A stretch of 64,000 bases of DNA from Rhodococcus aetherivorans (GCF_011058165.1 NZ_JAALEG010000006.1:1-64000); one strand, 5' to 3'. Shown: positions 16,069-24,758, numbered from the stretch's first letter. Notes: generated from the letters alone by a model not told the origin. Made by a program: numbers and translations.

Positions 16069-17433
16069 GTGAGCCGACCCGGTATCGTCTGGTTCCGCCG
16101 TGATCTGCGGCTGCGGGACCTGCCCACCCTGTTGTCCGTCGCCGACACCTCCGACCGGGCACTCGCGCTGTTCGTGCTCGACGAGGCGCTGCTGCGCCCG
16201 TCCGGATCCCCGCGCCGCACCTTCCTCATGCGGTGCCTGCGCGCCCTCGACGAGGACCTGGGCGGACGGCTGCTCGTCACCCACGGCGACCCCGTCACCG
16301 TCGTCCCGGCACTCGCCCGGGAACTCGACGCCAACGCGGTGCACATCAGTTCCGACCACGGCCCCTATGGCACCCGCCGCGACGAGGCCGTCGAGCGGGC
16401 GCTCGGCGATGTCCCGCTGGTGCGCACCGGCTCGCCCTACGCCGTCGCGCCCGGCCGCGTCCGTAAGCCCGACGACACCCCCTACAAGGTGTTCACCCCC
16501 TTCCAGCGGGCGTGGCACGAACACGGCTGGCGAGCCCCGGCCGCCACCGACGCCGGCACCGTCGACTGGATCGACCCCGGCAATCTCGACGCGCGGGTGC
16601 CGATCCCCGGCGACGACGACCTCGACGGGGTCACGCTGCCAGCCGCCGGGGAAGCCGCCGCGCTGCACCGCTGGCACGAGTTCCGCGACGACGACCTGCC
16701 GCACTACGACACCGAGCGGGACCGACCGGACCTCGACCGCACCAGCCGGCTCTCCCCCTACCTGAAGTTCGGGTGCATCCACCCGCGCACCCTGCTGCAC
16801 GACGTGCGATCCGACCACGGCGGCGCGGCGAACCGGCTGCGCAGCGAACTGGCCTGGCGCGACTTCTATGCGGACGTGCTGTACCACCGGCCCGACACGG
16901 CTCGCCGCAACTACAACCGCCGCTTCGACGACATCACCTACGACAGCGGCCCCGACGCCGAACGTGCCTTCGCCGCATGGAAGGAGGGCCGTACCGGCTT
17001 CCCCATCGTGGACGCGGGCATGCGGCAGCTGCTCGCCGAGGGCTGGATGCACAACCGGCTCCGCATGATCGTCGCGTCCTTCCTCGCCAAGGATCTGCAC
17101 CTGCCCTGGTGGTGGGGCGCCCGGCATTTCATGAACCGGCTCGTCGACGGCGACCTGGCCTCGAACCAGCACGGGTGGCAGTGGACCGCCGGCAGCGGCA
17201 CCGACGCCGCGCCCTACTTCAGGGTGTTCAACCCGATCACGCAGGGGGAGAAGTTCGATCCGACGGGTGAATACGTGCGCCGTTGGGTACCCGAGCTGCG
17301 GGGCGTGAACGGCAAACGCGTGCACCGGCTCCCGGACGGTCCGCCGGACGGGTACCCGGCGCCGATCGTCGACCACGCCCACGAACGGCAGGTGGCACTC
17401 GACCGGTACGGGCGGATCGGCGGAAAAGGCTGA
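16069..17433 (+). CDS. phr: deoxyribodipyrimidine photo-lyase
   Basis: This 454-aa flavoprotein repairs UV-induced cyclobutane pyrimidine dimers with blue light. The N-terminal photolyase alpha/beta domain begins IVWFRRDLRLRDLPTL (about 4-19). The C-terminal FAD-binding helical domain includes ELAWRDFYADVLY (about 261-273), VDAGMRQLLAEGWMHNRLRM (about 315-334) and DLASNQHGWQWTAGSGTDAAP. These are the class I photolyase signatures for FAD and lesion binding. Length is normal for the class. The start is GTG. It is divergent from the S4-domain gene and is followed by a 29-aa microprotein gene and a strong terminator. Confidence 0.93.
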   Translation: MSRPGIVWFRRDLRLRDLPTLLSVADTSDRALALFVLDEALLRPSGSPRRTFLMRCLRALDEDLGGRLLVTHGDPVTVVPALARELDANAVHISSDHGPYGTRRDEAVERALGDVPLVRTGSPYAVAPGRVRKPDDTPYKVFTPFQRAWHEHGWRAPAATDAGTVDWIDPGNLDARVPIPGDDDLDGVTLPAAGEAAALHRWHEFRDDDLPHYDTERDRPDLDRTSRLSPYLKFGCIHPRTLLHDVRSDHGGAANRLRSELAWRDFYADVLYHRPDTARRNYNRRFDDITYDSGPDAERAFAAWKEGRTGFPIVDAGMRQLLAEGWMHNRLRMIVASFLAKDLHLPWWWGARHFMNRLVDGDLASNQHGWQWTAGSGTDAAPYFRVFNPITQGEKFDPTGEYVRRWVPELRGVNGKRVHRLPDGPPDGYPAPIVDHAHERQVALDRYGRIGGKG

Positions 17434-17515
17434 CCCATCCGGGCCGCGCACCGCTCCGAATGCCGATGGGACGGACCACCCCCGTCCCGGACGGACAACC
17501 GAGAGGAACACGACA

Positions 17516-17605
17516 ATGCGAGAACTCGTCGAAACGGCGTTCATGGCGATCCACACTCCTCTGGTGAACGCATACACCATTCTCATCAACATGATTCCCA
17601 GCTGA
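17516..17605 (+). CDS. 29-aa hydrophobic microprotein
   Basis: A 29-codon frame starts at ATG 17516 with GAGAGGAA about 6 bases upstream and ends 6 bases before a strong terminator. The peptide (MRELVETAFMAIHTP, then LVNAYTILINMIPS) is a single hydrophobic, possibly amphipathic helix broken by a Pro. It has no match I know. The gene-terminator unit and ribosome binding site argue that it is real. Possible roles include a membrane microprotein or an envelope peptide of the kind found in mycolate-producing bacteria; both are inference. Confidence 0.55.
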   Translation: MRELVETAFMAIHTPLVNAYTILINMIPS

Positions 17606-17611
17606 TTCCAC

Positions 17612-17641
17612 AGCGGCGCCGGGAGTTCTCCCGGCGCCGCT
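17612..17641 (+). terminator. strong hairpin terminator
   Basis: A perfect 13-bp GC-rich stem closes on a GTTC tetraloop, directly after the microprotein stop codon and 34 bases before the next gene. There is no long T-run, as is common in high-GC actinobacteria. Confidence 0.8.
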
Positions 17642-17674
17642 CCCGCACACCCGGACCAGGCCGAGGAAGGCACG

Positions 17675-19039
17675 ATGGGCATCACGTACTCGAGCGTCGT
17701 CGACGCGCCACGCCGCGACGTCTTCGATTGGCACAGCCGACCGGGTGCGGTCAGGCGCCTGCTCCCCCCGTGGCAGCCGCTGCGGGTGATCACCGAATCC
17801 GACTCCCTCGAGTCGGGCCGGGCCGTCCTCGGCCTGCCGGGCGGATTGCGCTGGATCGCCGATCACCAGCCCGACGCCTACGACCCGCCCGCACGGTTCG
17901 TCGACAGCGTCGGCCGCGACGGGCTCACGTCGCTGCCCGCGGGGATCGCCGTGTCGTGGCGGCACGAGCACACCTTCGAGGCCCTCGGCGACCGTCGCAC
18001 CCGCGTCACCGACCGGGTCGACACGCCCGTCCCGGAGCAGCTGCTGAAGCAGACCTTCCTCTACCGGCACCGTCAGCTCGCCGACGACCTCGCCGCCCAC
18101 CAATGGTCACACGAGCAGGGGGTGCGGCCCGCCACGGTCGCCGTCACCGGGACGTCGGGCCTGGTCGGCACCGCACTGACCGCATACCTGAGCACCGGCG
18201 GCTATCACGTCGTCAGCCTCGTACGCGGCGAACCGCGCGGCGACGACGAACGTCGCTGGGATCCGAACGACCCCGCACCCGACCTGCTCGAGGGGATCGA
18301 CGCCGTCGTCCACCTCGCCGGCGCCTCGATCTCCGGGCGCTTCAGCGACGCTCACAAGACCGCGATCCGGGACAGCAGGATCGAACCCACCCGGCTGCTG
18401 GCCGATCTCGCGGCACGCACTCCGAACGGACCCGCGACGTTCGTGTCCGCGTCGGCGATCGGGTTCTACGGCTACGACCGCGGCGACGAGCCGCTCACCG
18501 AGGATGCGCAGCGCGGCACCGGGTTCCTCGCCGACGTCGTCGCCGACTGGGAGGCCGCCACCGCGCCCGCCACCGCGGGCGGGCTGCGCGTGGTACTGGT
18601 GCGGACCGGGATCGTGCAGACACCGCGCGGCGGGCCGCTGCAGTTGCAACGCCCCCTGTTCGAGGCCGGGCTCGGCGGCCGGCTCGGCACCGGCCGGCAG
18701 TGGCTGTCGTGGATCGACCTCGACGACCTGCTCGACGTCTACCACCGGGCCCTCGCCGACCCCCGCATCGCGGGCCCCATCAATGCCGTTGCACCGGAGC
18801 CGGTTCGCAACGACGAATACACCCGCACCCTTGCGCGGGTGCTGCACCGGCCGGCGCTGCTGCCGGTGCCCGGGTTCGGACCGCGGCTGCTGCTCGGCGA
18901 GGAAGGCGCGCGTGAGGTCGCCACGGCCGATCAGTGCGTCGTCCCGCGGTGCCTGGTCGACCACGGGCACCGCTTCCGCCGGCCGAAGCTCGAGGCCTGC
19001 CTGCGGCACCAACTCGGCCACATCGTGGAGAACGGATGA
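17675..19039 (+). CDS. TIGR01777 family epimerase with N-terminal SRPBCC domain
   Basis: This 454-aa protein fuses an N-terminal SRPBCC/START-like ligand-binding domain (about 1-145, beginning ITYSSVVDAPRRDVFDWH) to an atypical extended short-chain dehydrogenase (about 150-454). The Rossmann motif is VTGTSGLVGTAL (about 154-165). The family markers HLAGASISG (about 211-219) and SASAIGFYG (about 254-262) are clear, as is RTGIVQTPRGG. This fusion is the usual form in mycobacteria and rhodococci. The substrate is not known; NAD(P)-dependent sugar-nucleotide or lipid chemistry is plausible. Its stop overlaps the ATG of the next gene, so the two are translationally coupled. Confidence 0.88.
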   Translation: MGITYSSVVDAPRRDVFDWHSRPGAVRRLLPPWQPLRVITESDSLESGRAVLGLPGGLRWIADHQPDAYDPPARFVDSVGRDGLTSLPAGIAVSWRHEHTFEALGDRRTRVTDRVDTPVPEQLLKQTFLYRHRQLADDLAAHQWSHEQGVRPATVAVTGTSGLVGTALTAYLSTGGYHVVSLVRGEPRGDDERRWDPNDPAPDLLEGIDAVVHLAGASISGRFSDAHKTAIRDSRIEPTRLLADLAARTPNGPATFVSASAIGFYGYDRGDEPLTEDAQRGTGFLADVVADWEAATAPATAGGLRVVLVRTGIVQTPRGGPLQLQRPLFEAGLGGRLGTGRQWLSWIDLDDLLDVYHRALADPRIAGPINAVAPEPVRNDEYTRTLARVLHRPALLPVPGFGPRLLLGEEGAREVATADQCVVPRCLVDHGHRFRRPKLEACLRHQLGHIVENG

Positions 19040-19054
19040 GTGGAGAACGGATGA
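19025..19054 (+). repeat. 15-bp tandem duplication at a gene junction
   Basis: GTGGAGAACGGATGA occurs twice in a row. Each copy carries a GGAG ribosome-binding core and an ATG, so the downstream gene has two in-frame starts (19036 and 19051), each with its own binding sequence. It looks like a recent slippage event. Confidence 0.9.
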
Positions 19055-20556
19055 GCTCCCCTCCGCTGCGCATCCTCGTCACCGGGGCGACCGGCTACAT
19101 CGGGGGCCGGCTCGCCCCGCTGCTGATCGACGCGGGGCACCGGGTGCGGGTACTGGCCCGGACCCCCGACAAGTTGCGGGACGTGCCGTGGGCCGGCGAC
19201 GTCGAGATCGTGCGCGGCGACCTGACCGACCCGGAGTCCCTGGCCGTCGCCTGCCGGGACATCGACGTCCTGTACTACCTGGTGCATTCGATGGGCGGGC
19301 GCGGCGAATTCATCGACACCGAACGCGCCGAGGCCGAGAACGTCGCCGCCGCCGCCCGGGCGGCCGGGGTGCAGCGCATCGTGTATCTCGGTGGGCTGCA
19401 CCCGGACACGGCCGATCTCTCCACGCATCTGCGTTCCCGGGAGCAGGTGGGCCGGATCCTCGTGGAGTCCGGCGTGCCCACCCTGGTGCTGCAGGCCGGG
19501 GTGGTGATCGGTTCGGGCTCCGCGTCGTTCGAGATGATCCGGCACCTGAGCAACCGTCTGCCCCTGATGACCACCCCGAAGTGGGTGAACAACAAGATCC
19601 AGCCCATCGCGGTGCGCGACGTGCTGCACTACCTGGTGGGCGCGGCCACCGCTCCCCTCCCCCGCAGCCGCACCTACGACATCGGCGGCCCGGACGTGCT
19701 GCGCTACGGCGAGATGATGCAGGTGTACGCCGAGGTCGCGGGCCTGCGCCGGCGCCGCATCCTGGTGCTTCCCGTCCTCACTCCGAAGCTCGCGGGCCTG
19801 TGGATCGGGCTGGTCACCCCGATCCCGCCGTCGCTGGGCCGGGCGCTGATCGAGTCGCTGAGCAACGACGCGGTGGTCGCCGAACACGATATCGACGAGG
19901 TGATCCCGCCGCCGCCCGGCGGACTGACCGGCTACCGCGAGGCCGTCCGTCTGGCCCTGCACAAGCTCCAGCGCGGCGACGTCGAAACCACCTGGGCGAG
20001 CGCGTCGCCCGTCGGCGCCCCCGCCGAACCGCTGCCGTCCGACCCGCACTGGGCGGGGGAGGCGGTCTTCGTCGACGAGCGCGTTATCGACTGCGACACC
20101 GACGCCGGCACGGTGTGGGAGGTGGTCGAGAGCATCGGCGGCGAGAACGGCTGGTACTCCTTCCCGCTCGCCTGGACGATCCGCGGGTGGCTCGACCGGT
20201 TCGCCGGCGGCGTCGGTCTGTCCCGGGGCCGCCGGAACCCGCGCACCCTGCACACCGGGGACGCGCTCGACTTCTGGCGCGTCGAGCGCCTCGAACGTCC
20301 CACCCTGCTGCGGCTGCGGGCCGAGATGCGGGCGCCGGGCGGGGCGTGGCTCGAGTGGCGCATCGAGCCGCTCGATCCCGGCCGGGCCCGGCTGCACCAG
20401 AGGGCGATCTTCTTTCCGAAAGGGCTTGCAGGACGGATCTACTGGTACGCGCTCGTGCCGTTCCACGGCATCATCTTCAAGGGCATGCTCGAGAACATCG
20501 CCGGCACCGCGCACCGCACGTCGGGGCCGAATGTCACATACGGTCACGTGAAGTGA
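19036..20556 (+). CDS. NAD(P)-binding SDR with DUF2867 domain
   Basis: This 506-aa protein has an N-terminal atypical short-chain dehydrogenase (about 10-300) starting with VTGATGYIGGRLAPLL and a YYLVHSMG segment. It is followed by a C-terminal DUF2867 domain (about 345-495) with WYSFPLAWTIRGWLDRFAGG and ALDFWRVERLERPTLLRLRAEM. This arrangement is common in actinobacteria and may act on ubiquinone-like, sugar or lipid substrates; none is proven here. It probably works with the upstream TIGR01777 enzyme because the genes overlap (ATGA). The start may be 19036 or 19051 owing to a 15-bp duplication. Its last eight codons and stop lie inside one arm of a palindromic repeat also found at 22602. 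Confidence 0.87.
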   Translation: MSGERMSSPPLRILVTGATGYIGGRLAPLLIDAGHRVRVLARTPDKLRDVPWAGDVEIVRGDLTDPESLAVACRDIDVLYYLVHSMGGRGEFIDTERAEAENVAAAARAAGVQRIVYLGGLHPDTADLSTHLRSREQVGRILVESGVPTLVLQAGVVIGSGSASFEMIRHLSNRLPLMTTPKWVNNKIQPIAVRDVLHYLVGAATAPLPRSRTYDIGGPDVLRYGEMMQVYAEVAGLRRRRILVLPVLTPKLAGLWIGLVTPIPPSLGRALIESLSNDAVVAEHDIDEVIPPPPGGLTGYREAVRLALHKLQRGDVETTWASASPVGAPAEPLPSDPHWAGEAVFVDERVIDCDTDAGTVWEVVESIGGENGWYSFPLAWTIRGWLDRFAGGVGLSRGRRNPRTLHTGDALDFWRVERLERPTLLRLRAEMRAPGGAWLEWRIEPLDPGRARLHQRAIFFPKGLAGRIYWYALVPFHGIIFKGMLENIAGTAHRTSGPNVTYGHVK

Positions 20557-20576
20557 TGCGGTGTGACATTCGGCCC
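20524..20576. repeat. palindromic repeat element, copy 1
   Basis: 15-bp perfect inverted arms GGGCCGAATGTCACA / TGTGACATTCGGCCC (20524-20538 and 20562-20576) surround a 23-base centre. The centre also partly matches that of a second copy at 22602-22653. The left arm forms the 3' end of the upstream coding sequence. It could act as a bidirectional terminator between convergent genes. Confidence 0.85.
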
Positions 20577-20608
20577 GCGGAAGGACGGCAGTAGCCGCCG
20601 CGCGGCCG

Positions 20609-22468
20609 TCAGTTCGGCGCGGGCTGCCGCCCGTGTTCGGCCTCGCGCTGGGCCACACCCTCGGCGGACTCGGCGAAGTGCGGCGTGTCGAACACCTCGC
20701 CGCCCAGCGGATCCTCCGGGTGGGCGTCGTCTGCGATTGCGACCTGCCCGGTCTGCGCGTCGACGCTGACGGAATTCGCGGGCACCTCGTGCACGGCGAC
20801 GACGAGGCGGGCGGGCGCACCGGGCTCCACGACTCCGTTCCGGCTCGGATCCAGGCCGGCGAACGTGGCGGAGATTCCCGGCCGGTGGCCGGCCTTGTGC
20901 CCACCCGGGGCGGCGGCCGGTTCCCGCACGGCCACCTGCAGGTACCGGGGGGCGGTGGCGACCTCGTACCGGAACGCCTTCAGCATCGACACGCACGCCA
21001 GCACCATGACGATCGAGAACGGGACCGCCGTCACGATCGACGCCGTCTGCAGGGCGGTCAGCGACCCGCTGCCGCCGACGATCAGCAGCACCGCTGCGGC
21101 CACACCCTCGAGCACCGACCAGTAGACACGGGTGATCTTCGGTGTCTCGAGGTTACCGCCGGTGGAGAGGATGTCGATCACCAGCGACCCGGAGTCCGAC
21201 GACGTGACGAAGAAGAACACGACGACGACGATCGCGAGCAGACTGGTCAGGACGGACAGCGGCAGACCGTCGAGCAGCACGAACAGCGACGTGTTGGTGT
21301 CCACCGTGCCGTCGGCGGCGAGCATGTCGCCGTCGTTGCGCTGCCGCAGGATCCCGGCGTTGCCGAAGATGGTGAACCACAGCGACGCGACGAGGGTGGG
21401 GGCGAGCAGGACACCGAAGACGAACTCGCGGATCGTGCGACCGCGGGAGATGCGGGCGATGAACATACCGACGAACGGCGCCCAGCTCATCCACCAGCCC
21501 CAGTAGAAGACGGTCCACGCCCCCGACCAGCCGTCCTCGGCGAACGGGGCGGTGCGCAGCATCAGTTCGGGCAGGGCCTGCACGTAGCCGCCGAGGTTCT
21601 GCACCCACGACTGCAACAGGAACAGCGTAGGCCCGAGCAGCAGGACGAAGACCGCGAGTCCCGCCGCGAGTGCCATGTTGATGTTGGACAGCCACTTGAG
21701 GCCGCGCGAGACGCCGGACACCACCGAGAAGGTTGCCAGCCCCGTCACCCCGACGATCAGCGCGACGGTGAGCCAGTTTCCGGTCTCCACCCAGCCCAGG
21801 TAGTCGAGGCCCGCGGAGATCTGCTGGACGCCGAAGCCCAGCGACGTCGCGACACCGAAAAGGGTTCCCACGATGGCGATCGCGTCGATCGCGTGCCCGA
21901 TCGAACCCTCCACGCGGGCGCGCCCGAGCAGCGGTTCGAGGAGCCAGCGCACGGACAGCGGACGGCCCTTGCGGTACGTCATGTACGCCAGGCCGAGGCC
22001 GACGACGACGTAGATCGCCCACGCGTGCAGGCCCCAGTGGAACAGGGTCAGCTCCATCGCCTGGTTCGCGGCGGCGTCCGTGGAGCCGGGGATGCGTCCC
22101 GCCTGCGGGGGATCCACGTAGTGCGACAGGGGTTCCGCGACACCGTAGAACACCAGTCCGATACCCATGCCGGCGCTGAAGAGCATCGCGAACCACGAGA
22201 AGGTTCCGAACTCGGGTTGCTCGTCGTCGCGGCCGAGCTTGATGTTGCCGATGCGGCTGATCCCGCAGTACAGCGCGAAGATCACGAATCCGGTGGCGAT
22301 CAGGATGTACCACCAGCCGACGCCGTCGGTGACGGCGCGGTTGAGCGAATCGAACGCCCCCTCGGCCGACCCTGCGTAGACGACCGCAAAGGCGATCAGC
22401 CCCAGGATCACCAGCGAGGCGGGGACGAACACGGACTTGCGCAAGCCTCGCCATGCGTCGCGAATCAT
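20609..22468 (-). CDS. BCCT family transporter (glycine betaine/choline/carnitine)
   Basis: This 619-aa secondary transporter has the 12-TM layout of BCCT proteins. The diagnostic tryptophan motif in TM8 is clear (VFYWGWWMSWAPFVGMFIARISRGRTIREF), as are the upstream GMGIGLVFYGVAEPLSHY segment and FFFVTSSDSGSLVID. Family members import betaine, choline or carnitine with Na+ or H+ for osmoprotection. A roughly 100-residue hydrophilic C-terminal tail (after RYEVATAPRYLQ) could serve as an osmosensor, as in BetP, but that is inference. ATG 22468 is preferred to GTG 22522 because AGGAG lies 9 bases upstream. The gene is bracketed by two copies of the same palindromic repeat. Confidence 0.92.
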   Translation of the reverse strand: MIRDAWRGLRKSVFVPASLVILGLIAFAVVYAGSAEGAFDSLNRAVTDGVGWWYILIATGFVIFALYCGISRIGNIKLGRDDEQPEFGTFSWFAMLFSAGMGIGLVFYGVAEPLSHYVDPPQAGRIPGSTDAAANQAMELTLFHWGLHAWAIYVVVGLGLAYMTYRKGRPLSVRWLLEPLLGRARVEGSIGHAIDAIAIVGTLFGVATSLGFGVQQISAGLDYLGWVETGNWLTVALIVGVTGLATFSVVSGVSRGLKWLSNINMALAAGLAVFVLLLGPTLFLLQSWVQNLGGYVQALPELMLRTAPFAEDGWSGAWTVFYWGWWMSWAPFVGMFIARISRGRTIREFVFGVLLAPTLVASLWFTIFGNAGILRQRNDGDMLAADGTVDTNTSLFVLLDGLPLSVLTSLLAIVVVVFFFVTSSDSGSLVIDILSTGGNLETPKITRVYWSVLEGVAAAVLLIVGGSGSLTALQTASIVTAVPFSIVMVLACVSMLKAFRYEVATAPRYLQVAVREPAAAPGGHKAGHRPGISATFAGLDPSRNGVVEPGAPARLVVAVHEVPANSVSVDAQTGQVAIADDAHPEDPLGGEVFDTPHFAESAEGVAQREAEHGRQPAPN

Positions 22469-22601
22469 CTTCACCAGCTCCTCGTGTCGCGGCGAGCCGG
22501 ATCCGGCGCTCGGAGGGCTCACCCACGTCGCGAATCGAACCTAACAGAGCCGGCGCGCGCCCGCGGGAAACGCAACCGAGCACCCGCGCCACCCCCGCCG
22601 G

Positions 22602-22653
22602 GGGCCGAATGTCACATGCGATCGATCGAGCTGATGCAATGTGACATTCGGCC
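22602..22653. repeat. palindromic repeat element, copy 2
   Basis: 15-bp perfect inverted arms GGCCGAATGTCACAT / ATGTGACATTCGGCC (22603-22617 and 22639-22653) match copy 1 at 20524-20576. The centre shares TGATGC and other bases with that copy. It lies downstream of the lipocalin gene and upstream of the BCCT transporter gene, both on the minus strand. Confidence 0.85.
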
Positions 22654-22698
22654 GGGCGGAGCGGCACCGGTACGAGTCCGGTACGCGCAGAAGGCGGT

Positions 22699-23280
22699 TC
22701 ACACGGTGCAGAGCGGTTTGATCTCCTGCAGGCCCTCCGTGGTGGGCGAGGTGAGCATGAGGCAGCTGTTGTAGCCCTGCTGCTCGACCACGGTCCGGAT
22801 CTGCTGCCACGCAGCGTCGTCCACGACGGGCGAACGCGACAGTACGAACCCGGAGATCCGGGTCGGGTCCCCCACGAGCGCCCACGAGTAGTCGTCCGCG
22901 AGGTAGCTCACGATGTAGTTGCTCGGACCGTCCAGCGAATCCTGGGACGGCACACCGGGGAAGCTCACATGCAGCGACGCGGTGTCGTTGACCCGCGCGT
23001 TGCCGACGATCCCCCGTCGCTCACCGGTGACCGTGGTGCACGAGTTCTCCACCCGCACGTTGCGCTCGTCGAGCAGGGTGTAGTTCGCCGTGGTGTCGCG
23101 CACGCAGTCGAGATTGAACGGCGCGGGATTGGCGGCCAGCTGATACCAGGTGCCCATGTACCGGTTCACGTCCAGCTCCGCCACCGGGGTGAGCGGGGCT
23201 GCCTGCGCCGGTGCCGCCATGAGGGCGGCGCCCGCGGCGGCCAGGACGGCCGCCGCGAGGCCTCGGATCATTCGTTTCAC
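22699..23280 (-). CDS. secreted lipocalin family protein
   Basis: This 193-aa protein has a Sec signal peptide (MKRMIRGLAAAVLAAAGAAL..., cleavage probably after AQA at about 27) and a bacterial lipocalin (Blc-like) domain. The first conserved region is DVNRYMGTWYQLA (about 37-49), with later SNYIVSYLADDYSWALVGDP and GFVLSRSP. Three or more cysteines could form disulfides. Lipocalins bind small hydrophobic ligands such as lipids. The gene starts 29 bases after the fasciclin gene on the same strand, so both are likely transcribed from the SigK-type promoter at 24044-24070. No Cys lipobox is seen, so it is probably exported rather than lipid-anchored. Confidence 0.87.
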   Translation of the reverse strand: MKRMIRGLAAAVLAAAGAALMAAPAQAAPLTPVAELDVNRYMGTWYQLAANPAPFNLDCVRDTTANYTLLDERNVRVENSCTTVTGERRGIVGNARVNDTASLHVSFPGVPSQDSLDGPSNYIVSYLADDYSWALVGDPTRISGFVLSRSPVVDDAAWQQIRTVVEQQGYNSCLMLTSPTTEGLQEIKPLCTV

Positions 23281-23309
23281 GTCGCTCCTCGGGTCCTACC
23301 GGGTCCGGG

Positions 23310-23981
23310 TCACTGCTGCGGTGCCGGCGGCAGCAGGACGGAGTCGACGAGGTAGACGGTCGCGTTGGCCGTCTTCACGCCGCCACAGATGACGTTGGCG
23401 TCGTTCACCTTCCATTCCTCGCCTTCACCGGTCACCTCGACGGTACCGCCCTGAACGGTGGTCTGGGTACCTTCGATGTCCGACGGCGCGATCTGGCCGG
23501 GCACGACGTGGTAGGTGAGAATGGTGGTGAGAGTGGCCGTATCGGTCTTCAGGCTCTCGATGGTTGCCGGATCGACCTTGGCGAAGGCGTCGTCGACCGG
23601 CGCGAACACGGTGAACTCGCCGCCGTTGAGCGTGTCGACGAGATTCACCTGCGGGTTGAGCTGCCCGCTGATCGCCGCGTTCAACTGGGTCAGAATCGGA
23701 ATGTCGGCGACGGCAGTCCCGACGGGTTGCTGCGCGATGGCCTCCAGCGAACCCGGCCCGCTGGGAACCTGCTCGGCGTACGCGGCGCAACCCGGACCCA
23801 CCGGGGCCGACGCCATGGCCTCGGTGGTGGGCGACATCGCCGACGTGGCGCTCTCCATCGCCGACGTAGCCGACGTGGCCGACGACGAACCCGAGTCGTC
23901 GGACGAGCACGCCGCGACACCCATCATCGCCATTGCGCCGATTCCGACTGCCGCCAAGCTCTTTCGCGTGTTGATAACCAT
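23310..23981 (-). CDS. fasciclin-domain lipoprotein (MPT83/MPT70-like)
   Basis: This 223-aa protein has a lipoprotein signal peptide with lipobox GVAAC (Cys at about 25), a Ser/Thr/Ala/Met-rich low-complexity linker (about 30-60), and one FAS1 domain. The FAS1 motifs are [20 protein letters not shown] (H1) and [12 protein letters not shown] (H2). It is the counterpart of the mycobacterial cell-surface antigens MPT83/MPT70, which are controlled by SigK. Here a SigK-type promoter lies upstream and the sigK-rskA pair is encoded less than 1 kb from the start codon, a direct link between regulator and target. Cys residues in the FAS1 domain may form a disulfide. Confidence 0.92.
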   Translation of the reverse strand: MVINTRKSLAAVGIGAMAMMGVAACSSDDSGSSSATSATSAMESATSAMSPTTEAMASAPVGPGCAAYAEQVPSGPGSLEAIAQQPVGTAVADIPILTQLNAAISGQLNPQVNLVDTLNGGEFTVFAPVDDAFAKVDPATIESLKTDTATLTTILTYHVVPGQIAPSDIEGTQTTVQGGTVEVTGEGEEWKVNDANVICGGVKTANATVYLVDSVLLPPAPQQ

Positions 23982-24043
23982 GGCCCCAATTCCCTTCGGT
24001 GTCGTGGTCCTTGCGACCACGTCGGTCAGGTGTGTCATCTGCC

Positions 24044-24070
24044 ATTCGGCGCGGACGGAAGGGCGGATGG
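24044..24070 (-). promoter_or_regulatory. SigK-type promoter for fasciclin-lipocalin operon
   Basis: On the minus strand CCATCC (24065-24070) is followed after 15 bases by CCGAAT (24044-24049). Both hexamers equal the SigK promoter consensus described in the M. tuberculosis complex (-35 CCATCC, -10 CCGAAT). The -10 hexamer ends 62 bases before the fasciclin ATG. Confidence 0.75.
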
Positions 24071-24094
24071 GTGGATCTGCAAGATTTTTTCGAC

Positions 24095-24121
24095 CCATCC
24101 GATTCCGGCCGCGCTCCGAAC
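24095..24121 (+). promoter_or_regulatory. SigK-type promoter for hydrolase-sigK-rskA operon
   Basis: CCATCC (24095-24100), 15 bases, then CCGAAC (24116-24121), one base from the SigK -10 consensus. It lies 7 bases before the ATG at 24129, so the transcript would be nearly leaderless. It mirrors the divergent promoter at 24044-24070 and suggests autoregulation of sigK. Confidence 0.65.
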
Positions 24122-24128
24122 ACCCGGC

Positions 24129-24758
24129 ATGGAGATTGCATCGAACCGGCCCCGCGCACACGTGCTGGTTCTTCCGGGTGGCAAGCCGGCCAGCACGGCC
24201 GCCGCCCGGCCGTGGCACCTGTCCGCGCTGCGGATGACCTTGCTGACCGAATCCCTGCGCTCCCGGCTGAGCATGTACGACATCACCGTCGGGCAGGTGC
24301 GCTACACCCACCGCGGATGGAACGGGGACCGGATGAGTCCCGTCCACGACGCCCTGCGCGCCCTCGACGAGGTGCACCGGCGGCGCGGCGACGTCCGGAT
24401 CGGGCTCGTGGGCCACTCCATGGGCGGAAGGGTGGCGGCCCACCTCGCGGCACAGCCCGGCGTCGGGGCCGTCGTCGCGCTGGCACCGTGGTGGCCCGAC
24501 AACGACGGCGCTCTCGTCCCACCCGAGCGACGGCTGCTGGTGGTGCACGGTACCGCCGACACGAGGTGCGATCCGCGCCTGAGCGCGGTCCAGGCGGCCC
24601 AGGCCCGCGGACGCGGCGTGGACGCCCAGTTCCGGCCGCTCGCGGGGGCCGGCCACTTCCTGCTCACCAAGCCGGGCTGGTGGCATGCCGTCACCGCCGA
24701 ATTCCTCCGTGAATCCCTGGCCCCGGCCGGCCGGCGGGCAGGAGGAGACCATGCCTGA
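24129..24758 (+). CDS. alpha/beta hydrolase
   Basis: This 209-aa protein has an alpha/beta hydrolase core: [10 protein letters not shown] at strand 3, an Arg-rich region, the nucleophile elbow GHSMGG (about 96-101), the acid Asp in [12 protein letters not shown] and the His in GAGHFLL. It lacks a signal peptide and is probably a cytoplasmic esterase or lipase-like enzyme. It heads the unit leading to sigK and rskA and follows a SigK-type promoter by 7 bases. Its 3' end overlaps the start of an oxidoreductase remnant (ATGCCTGA), a sign that the original operon continued with that gene. Confidence 0.82.
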   Translation: MEIASNRPRAHVLVLPGGKPASTAAARPWHLSALRMTLLTESLRSRLSMYDITVGQVRYTHRGWNGDRMSPVHDALRALDEVHRRRGDVRIGLVGHSMGGRVAAHLAAQPGVGAVVALAPWWPDNDGALVPPERRLLVVHGTADTRCDPRLSAVQAAQARGRGVDAQFRPLAGAGHFLLTKPGWWHAVTAEFLRESLAPAGRRAGGDHA

